64,000 nt of DNA from contig NBTC02000002.1 of the NCBI GenBank assembly GCA_002082245.2, positions 3,038,001 through 3,102,000 of the forward strand. Reading direction: 5' to 3'. The translations under genes and the position numbers were made by a program. How positions within the stretch are numbered: the first letter of the stretch is position 1; each line of letters opens with the position of its first letter. Shown piece after piece: positions 8,368 to 19,502 of the stretch. Origin of the DNA: Yersinia enterocolitica. GTDB lineage: Bacteria; Pseudomonadota; Gammaproteobacteria; Enterobacterales; Enterobacteriaceae. A model generated the notes under the pieces. The model was given only the letters and a program-made list of their open reading frames with translations. It was not told where the DNA came from and did no database searches.

Positions 8368-8627
8368 AGCACGAAACTGATTAACCATCTTAACTGCAAC
8401 TCGTTGATGATAAAGGGTTAGACCCCGTGAGATATATCTGACTATTGTACAGGATATACGTATCCGTTAAACGAACAAGAATCTCACGAGCGTCTTTCAT
8501 CAGGGTCCGAATCGATTACGATTCCTCATGACCGTTTATAGTACCGCAGTCTCTCCCCTTTAATTTTAATGACGAGCAGACAGGAACCGAAAAAACCGGT
8601 GTTGACATGCCGGGGAAGCCCTTATAG
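8368..8627 (+). ncRNA. Candidate guide (seek/bridge) RNA region of the insertion sequence
   Basis: In IS1111-group elements the RNA that specifies target and element ends is encoded downstream of the transposase, and this is where the long non-coding stretch lies. Seen: stem CGTGAGAT (8426-8433) with ATCTCACG (8481-8488); a small hairpin GGATA-TACG-TATCC (8452-8465) inside that loop; and GAATCG-ATTA-CGATTC (8509-8524) with an imperfect lower stem. No ORF of note. Exact RNA ends and which loop is target- or donor-binding are not determined. Confidence 0.55.
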
Positions 8628-9104
8628 TTCAATATGGATATCAGTCAGGCTGGCCAACTGGTCAGTAACTTCTGGATCTCTTATATGATTGGGATGTGGG
8701 TGTTCAGCTTTATCCTGCGCTTCTTTGACCTACAACGCATCGTAACTGTACTGGCGGCACTGGCAACACTGGCGATGTATCTGTTTGTCAGCACCGATAA
8801 CCCACAATACCTGAGCTACTACATTCTGGCGTTGGGTTTTGTTTCCAGTGCAATTTACACCACACTGATTACTCTGGGTTCATTGCAAACCAAAGTCTCT
8901 TCGCCAAAACTGGTTAACTTCATCCTGACCTGCGGTACTGTCGGTACCATGCTGACCTTCGTGGTGACTGGCCCGATTGTCGCCAACAGTGGTGTTCATG
9001 CCGCGCTGGCAACAGCAAACGGCCTGTACCTGGCAGTGTTTGTGATGTGTCTGATTCTGGGCTTCTTCACCAAGCACCGCAGCCACGGCCATGTGACTGA
9101 CTGA
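8628..9104 (+). pseudogene. tsgA: tsgA 3' part, cut off by the insertion sequence
   Basis: Continues TsgA in frame from [20 protein letters not shown] to the stop at 9102-9104 (~158 residues, several hydrophobic helices, ending RSHGHVTD). The ATG at 8634 has no Shine-Dalgarno, so independent translation is doubtful. No frameshift or stop has accumulated in either half, which suggests the insertion is recent. Confidence 0.9.
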
Positions 9105-9117
9105 TTTATCGGTTTTA

Positions 9118-9148
9118 CTGCCCTGCCGCCATCACGGTTGCAGGGCAG
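9118..9148. terminator. Hairpin between convergent tsgA and codA
   Basis: CTGCCCTGC (9118-9126) pairs perfectly with GCAGGGCAG (9140-9148) across a 13-nt loop. It lacks a strong T run on either side but lies exactly between two convergent genes. Confidence 0.6.
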
Positions 9149-9151
9149 CGC

Positions 9152-10447
9152 CTATTTAAAATTCACTACCTCTTCCTGCCCCAGATATATGCGGCTTTCG
9201 GCTGGCTGGGTTTTGGCAATCACCATTCCATGACGAATGGAATAGTGCACTGGCACCTGTCGCCGCACGGCATCGAACCCATTTTCTGCGGGCAGAATAA
9301 TCAGGTTAGCGCTATTACCTGGCTGCAAGCCATAATCAGATAAATGCATTGTCCTGGCGCTGTGGGTGGTTATCAGATTCAGCCCATCGTTAATTTGGCT
9401 ATACCCCATCAACTGACAAATATGTAGCCCCATATGCAGGACTTGCAGCATATTGGCAGTGCCTAGCGGGTACCACGGGTCGAATACATCGTCATGGCCG
9501 AAGCAGACATTAATTTCTGCCGCCAACATCTCTTTAACCCGCGTAATACCACGCCGTTTCGGATAAGTATCAAAGCGCCCTTGTAAATGAATATTCACTA
9601 ATGGATTGGCGACAAAGTTGATACCGGACATTTTCAACAGACGAAATAGCCGGGAAGCATAAGCCCCATTATAGGAGTGCATTGCTGTGGTGTGGCTGGC
9701 GGTAACGCGCGCCCCCATATTTTCCCGGTGCGCCAAGGCCGCCACTGTTTCAACAAAACGTGACTGCTCATCATCAATTTCATCACAATGCACATCTACC
9801 AGCCGCTGATATTTCTGTGCTAAGGCGAAGGCGATATGCAGAGATTCAACACCATATTCGCGAGTGAATTCAAAATGTGGGATGGCCCCAACCACATCAG
9901 CTCCCAGTCGCAGCGCCTCTTCCAACAGCGCGGCACCGTCGGGATAAGAGAGAATCCCCTCTTGTGGGAAAGCGACAATCTGCATATCCACCCATGGGCT
10001 GACTTCTTCTTTTACCTCTAACATCGCACTGAGTGCCGTCAGACTAGGATCGGAAACATCCACATGGGTACGGACATGCTGAATACCATTGGCGATTTGC
10101 CACTTCAACGTCTGCCATGCCCGCTGTTTAACATCCTCGCGCGTGAGCAAGGCTTTGCGCTCTGCCCAGCGCTCAATCCCCTCAAACAGAGTACCTGACT
10201 GATTCCAGCTCGGTTGCCCGGCCGTTTGGGTGGTATCCAGATGGATATGTGGCTCAATAAAAGGCGGCAATGCCAACCCACCTTGCGCATCCAGCACCCC
10301 GGCGCCAACCGTCTGCTGTTCCGGCTGCGGGCTAATAGCACTGATTTTGCCCTCCGCGATAGTTATCTGCCAAAAGCCCGCTTGCCCGGCAAGCCGCACA
10401 TTATTGATAGTGGTGAGTAAGTGATTTGGTAAGGATTGCGTTGTCAT
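9152..10447 (-). CDS. codA: Cytosine deaminase
   Basis: A 431-residue amidohydrolase nearly collinear with E. coli CodA, which deaminates cytosine to uracil in the cytoplasm for pyrimidine salvage. Metal-binding and catalytic motifs are visible: [26 protein letters not shown], and [14 protein letters not shown] with the catalytic Asp. The start chosen is ATG 10447, preceded by GGAGG at spacing 5; an upstream extension to 10549 exists but lacks family similarity. The usual cytosine permease partner codB is not next to it: tsgA and the nir operon flank it, so cytosine must enter through an unlinked transporter. Confidence 0.95.
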   Translation of the reverse strand: MTTQSLPNHLLTTINNVRLAGQAGFWQITIAEGKISAISPQPEQQTVGAGVLDAQGGLALPPFIEPHIHLDTTQTAGQPSWNQSGTLFEGIERWAERKALLTREDVKQRAWQTLKWQIANGIQHVRTHVDVSDPSLTALSAMLEVKEEVSPWVDMQIVAFPQEGILSYPDGAALLEEALRLGADVVGAIPHFEFTREYGVESLHIAFALAQKYQRLVDVHCDEIDDEQSRFVETVAALAHRENMGARVTASHTTAMHSYNGAYASRLFRLLKMSGINFVANPLVNIHLQGRFDTYPKRRGITRVKEMLAAEINVCFGHDDVFDPWYPLGTANMLQVLHMGLHICQLMGYSQINDGLNLITTHSARTMHLSDYGLQPGNSANLIILPAENGFDAVRRQVPVHYSIRHGMVIAKTQPAESRIYLGQEEVVNFK

Positions 10448-10629
10448 CGATGCCTCCATGATCCCTTTTATATTCTGGTCATAACCAAAAGCTATTTGCT
10501 TTAGCTTACCCGACCAACAGTATGCTGCCCGATTTTCTTTTCCCGTCATTTAAAATCTAAAACTGAAACCTTTCAGCTAAAGATGAATGAAATCCGCAAC
10601 TTATCAAAAATCGTTAAAAATCATCCATC

Positions 10630-10645
10630 TACCACCTTAGAGGTA
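10630..10645. promoter_or_regulatory. NarL/NarP 7-2-7 heptamer pair upstream of nirB
   Basis: TACCACC-TT-AGAGGTA fits the NarL/NarP inverted heptamer consensus (TACYYMT and its complement) at 13 of 14 positions. Its centre is exactly 28 bp upstream of the FNR site centre, the same distance as between the -69.5 and -41.5 sites of the E. coli nirB promoter. Confidence 0.8.
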
Positions 10646-10658
10646 TATGGAAAGCAAA

Positions 10659-10672
10659 TTGATTTACATCAA
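10659..10672. promoter_or_regulatory. FNR site of the nirB promoter
   Basis: TTGATTTACATCAA matches the FNR consensus TTGAT-N4-ATCAA at every fixed position. Centring it at -41.5 puts the transcript start near 10707, with TACTGT (10694-10699) as the -10 hexamer. This predicts anaerobic, nitrate/nitrite-enhanced expression of nirBDC-cysG. Confidence 0.9.
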
Positions 10673-10729
10673 GAAGTGCGGTGTAGGGAGGATTACTGTA
10701 AGCGTAGAAAATTAAAAATTGAGGCAAAA

Positions 10730-13276
10730 ATGAGCAAAGTCAAACTTGCCATCATCGGCAACGGTATGGTCGGCCACCGCTTTATCGAAGACTTATTAGA
10801 TAAAGCAGATAAAGACCAATTTGAGATAACCGTATTTTGCGAAGAACCGCGCATCGCTTATGACCGGGTACATCTTTCTTCTTACTTCTCCCACCACACT
10901 GCGGAAGAGTTATCACTGGTTCGTGAAGGCTTTTATGAAAAGCACGGTGTAAAAGTGCTGGTTGGCGAACGTGCCATCACTATTAATCGCACCGAGAAAG
11001 TGATCCATTCCAACAGTGGCCGTACGCTGTATTACGACAAGCTGATTATGGCAACCGGTTCTTACCCGTGGATCCCGCCGATTAAAGGCAGTGAAGGGCA
11101 AGATTGCTTTGTCTATCGCACCATTGAAGATCTGAATGCGATTGAGTCTTGTACTCGCCGTAGCAAACGTGGCGCGGTTATCGGCGGCGGGCTGTTAGGG
11201 TTGGAAGCCGCTGGTGCCCTGAAAAGCCTTGGCGTTGAAACCCATGTCATTGAGTTTGCACCGGTATTAATGGCCGAACAGCTTGATCCGATGGGGGGTG
11301 ACCAACTACGCCAGAAGATTGAACGCATGGGGGTCAGAGTCCATACAGGTAAAAATACCCAAGAAATTATTCATTCAGGCCAAAACAGCCGCAAAACCAT
11401 GCTGTTTGCCGATGGTAGCCAGTTAGAAGTAGATTTTATCGTCTTCTCCACCGGTATCCGCCCACAAGACAAACTGGCACACCAATGCGGCTTAGCCACC
11501 GCGCGCCGTGGCGGTATTGCTATCAATGATTATTGCCAAACCTCCGACCCTGATGTGTACGCCATTGGCGAATGTGCCTCATGGCAAGAGCGCACCTTTG
11601 GCTTAGTCGCGCCGGGCTATAAAATGGCGCAGGTCACCGCAGACCATCTACTTGGCCGCGAAAACGCCTTCCACGGTGCCGACATGAGTGCCAAACTGAA
11701 ACTACTGGGCGTGGATGTCGGTGGGATTGGTGATGCTCATGGCCGCACTGAGGGTGCTCGTAGCTACGTTTATCTGGATGAAAGTAAAGAAATTTATAAA
11801 CGTCTGGTGGTTAGCGCAGATAACAAAACCCTGTTAGGGGCAGTGCTGGTGGGTGATACCACCGATTATGGCAACTTGCTGCAACTGGCACTGAACAACA
11901 TCGAATTACCAGAAAACCCGGACAGCCTGATTCTGCCGGCCCATGCGGGTAGCAAACCGGCAATGGGCGTGGACTCGCTACCGGACAGCGCGCAAATCTG
12001 TTCCTGTTTTGATGTGACTAAAGGCGACATCATTCAGGCTATCGGCCAGGGTTGCCACACCGTTGCCGCACTGAAATCCGCCACTAAAGCCGGTACCGGT
12101 TGTGGCGGTTGCATTCCGCTGGTCACCCAGGTACTGAATGCCGAACTGAGTAAGCAAGGCATTGAAGTTAACCATCATTTGTGTGAACACTTTGCCTATT
12201 CGCGCCAAGAGTTATATCACCTGATTCGGGTTGAAGGGATTAAGTCCTTCGATGCCTTGCTGGAGAAATACGGTAAAGGTTACGGTTGTGAAGTATGTAA
12301 GCCAACCGTAGGGTCACTGCTGGCATCGTGCTGGAATGAGTATATCTTAGAGCCGCAACACACGCCGTTGCAGGATACCAACGATAACTTCCTCGGTAAT
12401 ATTCAGAAAGATGGTACCTATTCGGTTATCCCTCGCTCACCGGGCGGGGAAATCACACCGGATGGCCTGTTAGCCATTGGCCGTATCGCCAAACACTATA
12501 ATTTGTATACCAAACTGACCGGCTCTCAGCGGGTGGGGATGTTTGGCGCGCAAAAAGATGACCTGCCCGCTATCTGGGCGCAACTCATTGAAGCCGGTTT
12601 TGAAACCGGACACGCCTATGCCAAAGCCCTACGTATGGCAAAAACCTGCGTTGGCAGTACCTGGTGCCGCTTTGGTGTCGGCGACAGCGTCGGCTTTGGT
12701 GTGGCGCTGGAGCATCGTTACAAAGGCATTCGCACACCGCATAAAATGAAGTTTGGCGTATCCGGCTGTACCCGTGAATGTTCGGAAGCTCAGGGTAAAG
12801 ATGTCGGAATTATCGCCACCGAAAATGGTTGGAACCTGTATGTCTGTGGTAACGGCGGTATGAAGCCACGTCATGCTGACCTGCTGGCAGCGGATCTGGA
12901 TGAAGAGACCCTGATGCGCTACCTCGACCGCTTTATGATGTTCTACATCCGCACCGCCGATAAGCTGCAACGCACCTCCGTCTGGCTGGAAAGTCTGGAA
13001 GGCGGCATTAATTATCTGCGCGCCGTGATCCTCGACGACAAGTTAGCTATTAACGACCAGTTGGAAGCCGATATTGCCCGCCTACGCGACAAAGTGACCT
13101 GTGAATGGAAAGTGACGGTTGAGAACCCAGCAGCACAGGTTCGTTTTGCCCACTTCATTAACAGCCCGCTACGCGACCCGAATGTACAAGTGGTACCTGA
13201 ACGTGAACAACATCGCCCAGCGCGCCCAGATGAGCGTATCCCAGTCCGGGTGTTGGAATTGGAGGATAACGTATGA
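10730..13276 (+). CDS. nirB: NADH-dependent nitrite reductase large subunit
   Basis: An 848-residue cytoplasmic enzyme that, with NirD, reduces nitrite to ammonium using NADH. Domains in order: FAD/NAD-binding oxidoreductase (residues ~1-400, with GNGMVGHRF, ATGSYPW and GGGLLGLEAA), a BFD-like [2Fe-2S] region (CSCFDVTKGDI and GTGCGGCIP around 425-470), and the sirohaem/[4Fe-4S] reductase part with C-x5-C (TCVGSTWC) and C-x3-C (GCTREC). ATG 10730 follows GAGG with spacing 5 and gives MSKVKLAIIGNG; the frame is open 49 codons further upstream but that stretch contains the promoter. It overlaps nirD by four bases (ATGA). Confidence 0.97.
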   Translation: MSKVKLAIIGNGMVGHRFIEDLLDKADKDQFEITVFCEEPRIAYDRVHLSSYFSHHTAEELSLVREGFYEKHGVKVLVGERAITINRTEKVIHSNSGRTLYYDKLIMATGSYPWIPPIKGSEGQDCFVYRTIEDLNAIESCTRRSKRGAVIGGGLLGLEAAGALKSLGVETHVIEFAPVLMAEQLDPMGGDQLRQKIERMGVRVHTGKNTQEIIHSGQNSRKTMLFADGSQLEVDFIVFSTGIRPQDKLAHQCGLATARRGGIAINDYCQTSDPDVYAIGECASWQERTFGLVAPGYKMAQVTADHLLGRENAFHGADMSAKLKLLGVDVGGIGDAHGRTEGARSYVYLDESKEIYKRLVVSADNKTLLGAVLVGDTTDYGNLLQLALNNIELPENPDSLILPAHAGSKPAMGVDSLPDSAQICSCFDVTKGDIIQAIGQGCHTVAALKSATKAGTGCGGCIPLVTQVLNAELSKQGIEVNHHLCEHFAYSRQELYHLIRVEGIKSFDALLEKYGKGYGCEVCKPTVGSLLASCWNEYILEPQHTPLQDTNDNFLGNIQKDGTYSVIPRSPGGEITPDGLLAIGRIAKHYNLYTKLTGSQRVGMFGAQKDDLPAIWAQLIEAGFETGHAYAKALRMAKTCVGSTWCRFGVGDSVGFGVALEHRYKGIRTPHKMKFGVSGCTRECSEAQGKDVGIIATENGWNLYVCGNGGMKPRHADLLAADLDEETLMRYLDRFMMFYIRTADKLQRTSVWLESLEGGINYLRAVILDDKLAINDQLEADIARLRDKVTCEWKVTVENPAAQVRFAHFINSPLRDPNVQVVPEREQHRPARPDERIPVRVLELEDNV

Positions 13277-13599
13277 GCCAGTGGATTCCACTTTGTCCAT
13301 TAAACGATATTTTACCCGGTAGCGGCGTATGCGGCTTGATCGGTGAGCAGCATGTCGCGGTTTTCCGCCCTTATGCTGACGAACAACTCTTTGCCATTAG
13401 CAATATAGATCCCTTCGCACAGGCCAGTGTGTTATCACGCGGATTAATCGCGGAACATCAAGGTGATCTATGGGTGGCCAGTCCGCTGAAAAAGCAACAC
13501 TTCCGCCTGCATGATGGTTTCTGTCTGGAAGATGAAAGTCGCTCAGTTGCCCATTATGACGTGCGAGTTCGCGACGGCATGGTGCAAGTCAAAGCGTGA
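13273..13599 (+). CDS. nirD: Nitrite reductase small subunit
   Basis: 108 residues, the normal length for NirD, a Rieske-like-fold protein without a full set of iron ligands: where Rieske proteins carry CxH and CxxH, this one has SNIDPFAQ, as in other enterobacterial NirD. It partners NirB. Its ATG overlaps the nirB TGA, so translation is probably coupled. Confidence 0.95.
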   Translation: MSQWIPLCPLNDILPGSGVCGLIGEQHVAVFRPYADEQLFAISNIDPFAQASVLSRGLIAEHQGDLWVASPLKKQHFRLHDGFCLEDESRSVAHYDVRVRDGMVQVKA

Positions 13600-13663
13600 T
13601 AAATAACAGTTATCCGGTCAGTACCAGATAACCATAAAATAACTCTCGATCACAGGTATGAGT

Positions 13664-14470
13664 ATGTATACAGATACGATCAACAAATGCGCCGCCAACG
13701 CGGCTCGCATCGTCAAGTTATCAAAAGAAAGCCCGTTGGGTTTCTGGATTGGCTCAGCAATGGCCGGTGCCTACGTCGGCCTTGGCATTATTCTGATTTT
13801 CACACTGGGTAACCTAATCGATCCTGCTTACCGCCCACTGGTAATGGGAGCCACCTTCGGCCTGGCGCTGACGTTGGTCATTATTGCGGGTTCCGAGTTG
13901 TTCACCGGTCACACCATGTTCCTGACTTTCGGTGTGAAGGCCGGCACCATCAAATCCAGCCAGATGTGGGCAGTATTGCCACAAACCTGGCTGGGAAATC
14001 TACTGGGTTCCGTTTTTGTGGCTCTGCTCTATTACTACGGTGGCGGTAACCTGCTGTCGGTGGATACCAGCTTGGTACACACCGCGGCATTAGCAAAAAC
14101 CTCTGCGCCCGCTATGACCTTATTCTTCAAAGGTGTATTATGTAACTGGCTGGTTTGTCTGGCGATCTGGATGGCAATCCGTGTGGAGGGTGCCGCCAAA
14201 TTTATCGCTATCTGGTGGTGTTTACTGGCCTTTATTGCCTCAGGCTACGAGCACTCTGTCGCCAACATGACACTGTTTGCCCTGTCTTGGTTTGGTAATC
14301 ATAGCGAGGCCTACACCTTAAGTGGCATCGGTCACAACCTGTTGTGGGTAACCCTGGGTAATACCTTGTCAGGCGCAGTCTTTATGGGCCTTGGCTACTG
14401 GTATGCCACACCACGGGAAAACCGCCCGCAACCTGCGGCAGTTAACGCGCCGCAAGCTGTGAAACAGTAA
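13664..14470 (+). CDS. nirC: Nitrite channel/transporter
   Basis: A 268-residue inner-membrane protein of the FNT (formate-nitrite transporter) family with six hydrophobic segments and the family motifs GLGIILIFTLG and GSELFTGHTMFL; the conserved His lies in the later stretch VCLAIWM...SGYEHSVANM. It moves nitrite across the inner membrane to NirBD. Of two in-frame ATGs (13658 and 13664), the second has an AGG purine run at better spacing and gives exactly the E. coli length. 64 bp after nirD, same operon. Confidence 0.95.
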   Translation: MYTDTINKCAANAARIVKLSKESPLGFWIGSAMAGAYVGLGIILIFTLGNLIDPAYRPLVMGATFGLALTLVIIAGSELFTGHTMFLTFGVKAGTIKSSQMWAVLPQTWLGNLLGSVFVALLYYYGGGNLLSVDTSLVHTAALAKTSAPAMTLFFKGVLCNWLVCLAIWMAIRVEGAAKFIAIWWCLLAFIASGYEHSVANMTLFALSWFGNHSEAYTLSGIGHNLLWVTLGNTLSGAVFMGLGYWYATPRENRPQPAAVNAPQAVKQ

Positions 14471-14611
14471 CGTACTGAGAATGTTGATTAAGGGGAAACG
14501 TGCCGTTGGAGCCATTCGGTGTAAACCATCGAAGCGCCACGGGGTATGGTCGCCCCTTCAATCACTGAACTTATCAATAGCCACTTCCGCCCCTAGACTG
14601 AAGGATTGCCG

Positions 14612-16024
14612 ATGGACTACTTCCCGATTTTCTGCCAACTGCAACATAAAGCCTGCCTGTTGGTCGGCGGTGGTGAAGTTGCCGAACGCAAGGCTCGCTT
14701 GCTGCTGGATGCGGGTGCGGTAATTACCGTCAATGCCTGTGAGTTTACGCCACAGTTTCACCACTGGGCGGAACAGGGGCTGCTCACATTAGTCTGCGGC
14801 GAATTTGTACCGGATTTGTTGGCAGAGAAGTGGCTGGTGATTGCAGCAACTGATCAGGTGGCAGTCAACGCCTTGGTCTATCAGAGCGCCAATCTACAGC
14901 GGGTGTTCTGCAATGTGGTGGATGACCCGAAACGCACCAGCTTTATCATGCCGTCCATCATTGATCGCTCGCCGATTATGATAGCGATATCTTCCGGCGG
15001 TAAAGCCCCTGTATTGGCGCGCTTGCTGCGCGAAAAACTCGAGGCAATGTTGCCACAGCATTTGGGCCAATTGGCACAATTGGCGGGCAATTTGCGCCAG
15101 CGGGTGAAGCAACATTTTACCGCGATGGCCGATCGCCGCCGCTTTTGGGAAAAACTGCTTACTCACGACCGCCTGGCGCAATCATTGGCTAACGACGATC
15201 AGCGACAAATCGAACAACATATTGAGCATCTGTTCAATGCGCCGCTGAGTGATCGCGGTGAGGTGGTTCTGGTGGGTGCCGGGCCGGGAGATGCCGGTTT
15301 GCTGACGTTAAAAGGGTTACAGCAGATCCAACAAGCAGACGTGGTGGTGTATGACCGGTTGGTGTCTGATGAGGTGATGAATCTGGTACGGCGCGATGCC
15401 GAGCGGATTTTTGTCGGAAAAGAGTCCGGCTACCATTGCGTTCCGCAAGAAAGTATCAATCAGCTCCTATTGCAACAGGCACAGCAGGGTAAACGAGTGG
15501 TACGCTTGAAAGGTGGTGACCCGTTTATTTTTGGCCGTGGCGGCGAAGAGTTGGAAACACTGGCAGAAGCGGGGATTCCGTTCTCGGTAGTGCCGGGAAT
15601 TACCGCAGCTTCCGGCTGCTCCGCCTACAGCGGGATACCCCTGACTCACCGTGATCATGCGCAAAGTGTGCGTTTGATTACCGGTCATGCCAAAAAAGAC
15701 GCTCAATTAGATTGGGCCAATCTGGCGGCAGAGAAACAAACGCTGGTGTTTTATATGGGGTTATCCCAGGCGGGAGAAATTCAGCAGCAACTGATTCAAC
15801 ATGGGATGCCGGCTACCACGTCTGTGGCATTGGTGGAAAATGGCACCTCGCGGCATCAACGTGTAGTCAGCGGCGAACTGAGCCAATTGGGATTACTGTC
15901 CCAGCAGGTCAACAGCCCTAGCCTGATCATCGTCGGTAGCGTGGTCCGTTTACGTGAAAAACTGAATTGGTTCTCCAGTACTGATCACAGCAAAACAGCG
16001 GAACAGGTAGAAAAGGTGGGTTAG
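14612..16024 (+). CDS. cysG: Sirohaem synthase (multifunctional)
   Basis: 470 residues. The N-terminal part (~1-113, [20 protein letters not shown]) is the NAD-dependent precorrin-2 dehydrogenase/ferrochelatase, followed by a linker/dimerisation region and the C-terminal SAM-dependent uroporphyrinogen-III methyltransferase (~215-460: [60 protein letters not shown]). It makes sirohaem, the prosthetic group of NirB and of sulfite reductase, which explains its place at the end of the nir operon. ATG 14612 follows AAGGA at 14601-14605; a TTG at 14606 in the same frame is less likely. Confidence 0.96.
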   Translation: MDYFPIFCQLQHKACLLVGGGEVAERKARLLLDAGAVITVNACEFTPQFHHWAEQGLLTLVCGEFVPDLLAEKWLVIAATDQVAVNALVYQSANLQRVFCNVVDDPKRTSFIMPSIIDRSPIMIAISSGGKAPVLARLLREKLEAMLPQHLGQLAQLAGNLRQRVKQHFTAMADRRRFWEKLLTHDRLAQSLANDDQRQIEQHIEHLFNAPLSDRGEVVLVGAGPGDAGLLTLKGLQQIQQADVVVYDRLVSDEVMNLVRRDAERIFVGKESGYHCVPQESINQLLLQQAQQGKRVVRLKGGDPFIFGRGGEELETLAEAGIPFSVVPGITAASGCSAYSGIPLTHRDHAQSVRLITGHAKKDAQLDWANLAAEKQTLVFYMGLSQAGEIQQQLIQHGMPATTSVALVENGTSRHQRVVSGELSQLGLLSQQVNSPSLIIVGSVVRLREKLNWFSSTDHSKTAEQVEKVG

Positions 16025-16036
16025 GAAACCTTGCTG

Positions 16037-16060
16037 ATGAAGGGGGCAAACCCCCTTCAT
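16037..16060. terminator. Bidirectional hairpin between cysG and trpS
   Basis: ATGAAGGGGG-CAAA-CCCCCTTCAT is a perfect 10-bp stem with a 4-nt loop between the convergent cysG and trpS genes. The T tract after it is poor (ATTATTG). Confidence 0.7.
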
Positions 16061-16071
16061 ATTATTGAGTC

Positions 16072-17807
<1,736 letters not shown>

Positions 17808-17815
<8 letters not shown>

Positions 17816-18485
17816 GAGCAGACATCGCCAGCTCACTGCGCATAGCATCAATCACCGCAGCATAATCCGGTTGGCTGAAAATAGCTGAACCCGCTACAAA
17901 CATATCAGCACCAGCCGCCGCAATCTGGCGAATATTGTCGACTTTCACCCCGCCATCCACTTCCAGGCGAATGTCATAGCCACTGGCATCAATCAATTTA
18001 CGTACCTGACGTAACTTATTCAGTGTTTCAGGAATAAATGACTGGCCGCCGAAACCGGGGTTAACTGACATCAACAAGATGACATCCAGCTTATCCATTA
18101 CATAATCAAGATAACTCAGCGGCGTAGCAGGGTTAAACACCAAGCCCGCCTTGCAGCCATTCTCTTTGATCAGTTGTAAGGTACGGTCGACGTGTTCAGA
18201 GGCTTCGGGATGGAATGAAATATACGTGGCACCCGCTTTGGCAAAATCCGGGACGATACGGTCAACCGGTTTTACCATCAGATGCACATCAATCGGCGCG
18301 GTAATACCATAGTCACGCAGGGCCTGACACACCATCGGCCCGATGGTCAGATTAGGAACGTAATGATTGTCCATCACATCAAAATGCACAACATCAGCCC
18401 CGGCCGCGAGCACCTTGGCGGTATCTTCACCCAAACGGGCAAAATCGGCTGACAGAATAGATGGGGCAATTAAAAACTTTTTCAT
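17808..18485 (-). CDS. rpe: Ribulose-phosphate 3-epimerase
   Basis: 225 residues, identical in length to the E. coli enzyme. TIM-barrel epimerase interconverting ribulose-5-P and xylulose-5-P in the pentose phosphate pathway. Motifs seen: [35 protein letters not shown] with the metal-binding His/Asp, [20 protein letters not shown] and LEVDGGV. ATG 18485 follows GGAG with spacing 6. Confidence 0.97.
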
Positions 18486-18606
18486 CCGCGTCTCCAAACG
18501 TATCTCTTTGTTCTATAAAACATCTTCCTGACAGATGGCGCATCTACGTCAGGGGTTCTATTTCATAAACCATTGGGTTTGAATCTTTACCGAGCGGCAT
18601 TCCCGC

Positions 18607-19419
18607 TCAGCTATACAGCGCCAAAAGCTCGTTCACTTTACTACGACCAAGAATATTACGGCTGATAGTACGGCGCGCTTTCACCACATGCAGTGACGCC
18701 TGATGATACCAATTGCGCGTCAGCTCTGTATCGTGGTTAGAAATCAGAACTGGAATCTTGCTTTCGGCCGAAAGTTGATAAGCCAGACGAGCCAGATTCT
18801 GTTGATCCACAATGCCAAAGTTATTGGTGTGATATGCCGTAAAATTCGCCGTCGCTGACAATGGCGCATACGGAGGATCGCAATAAACTACCGCCCCATG
18901 CACTGCTTTTAAGAGAGTTTCCTGATAATGCTCACAAACGAATACCGCATTTTGCGATTTTTCAGCAAACCAATAAAGCTCTACCTCAGGGAAATAAGGT
19001 TTTTTATAACGACCAAAAGGCACATTGAATTCACCGCTCAAATTATAACGACACAGGCCGTTATAACAATGGCGATTCAGATAGAGAAATAATAATGCGC
19101 GGCGATAAGCATCAGTACTGGCGTTAAACTCTTGACGCAGTAGGTAAAACTGCTCGGATTTATTGAAGTCGCCCGTAAACAAAACACGGGCGTCACGCAC
19201 AAAATCATCAGTGCGTTCCTTCACGATATTGTAGAGGTTGATAAGATCGCTGTTGATATCGGCCAGTATGTAAGACTCATACTCAGTGTTAAGAAACACC
19301 GAACCCGCACCGACGAATGGCTCTATCAAGCAGTCTCCCGCTGGAAGATGGCGTCGTATGTCATCAACCAGCGGATATTTCCCACCAGCCCATTTTAAAA
19401 AAGCGCGGTTTTTCTTCAT
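18607..19419 (-). CDS. dam: DNA adenine methyltransferase
   Basis: 270 residues. N6-adenine methyltransferase modifying GATC, used in mismatch-repair strand choice, replication timing and gene regulation. SAM-binding motif LKWAGGKYPLVDDIRRHLP (9-27) with FVGAGSVFLN, and catalytic DPPY at residues 181-184, the same position as in E. coli Dam. 83 bp downstream of damX in the aroK cluster. Confidence 0.97.
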   Translation of the reverse strand: MKKNRAFLKWAGGKYPLVDDIRRHLPAGDCLIEPFVGAGSVFLNTEYESYILADINSDLINLYNIVKERTDDFVRDARVLFTGDFNKSEQFYLLRQEFNASTDAYRRALLFLYLNRHCYNGLCRYNLSGEFNVPFGRYKKPYFPEVELYWFAEKSQNAVFVCEHYQETLLKAVHGAVVYCDPPYAPLSATANFTAYHTNNFGIVDQQNLARLAYQLSAESKIPVLISNHDTELTRNWYHQASLHVVKARRTISRNILGRSKVNELLALYS

Positions 19420-19502
19420 GCCGTCAGTTAGCTACTTAATAATTCAGAGCCGCAGATTGTACTCTGTTTCAAACAGCACATCAGCGCACAAATAAGAATG
19501 AT

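Larger units (their letters stand above)
7263..8627 (+). mobile_element. IS110-family insertion sequence, IS1111 group (IS1328-like), ~1365 bp
   Basis: The element splits tsgA. Sub-terminal inverted repeats are visible: AAGGGACTTCCCC starting at 7267 and, on the other strand at the right end, AAGGGCTTCCCC (8611-8623). Such short inverted ends near the borders mark the IS1111 group of the IS110 family. No target duplication is evident, as expected for this family. The borders assume the intact protein read ...ATK-T-FNMDIS, which I recall for Yersinia TsgA; they could shift by a few bases. One transposase gene occupies 7345-8367; 260 bp of non-coding DNA follow it and only 82 bp precede it. Confidence 0.88.

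Noticed and set aside
10583..10729. 49-codon upstream extension of nirB
   Set aside because: It contains the FNR and NarL sites and the -10 region, and the family start is MSKVKLAIIGNG after GAGG.
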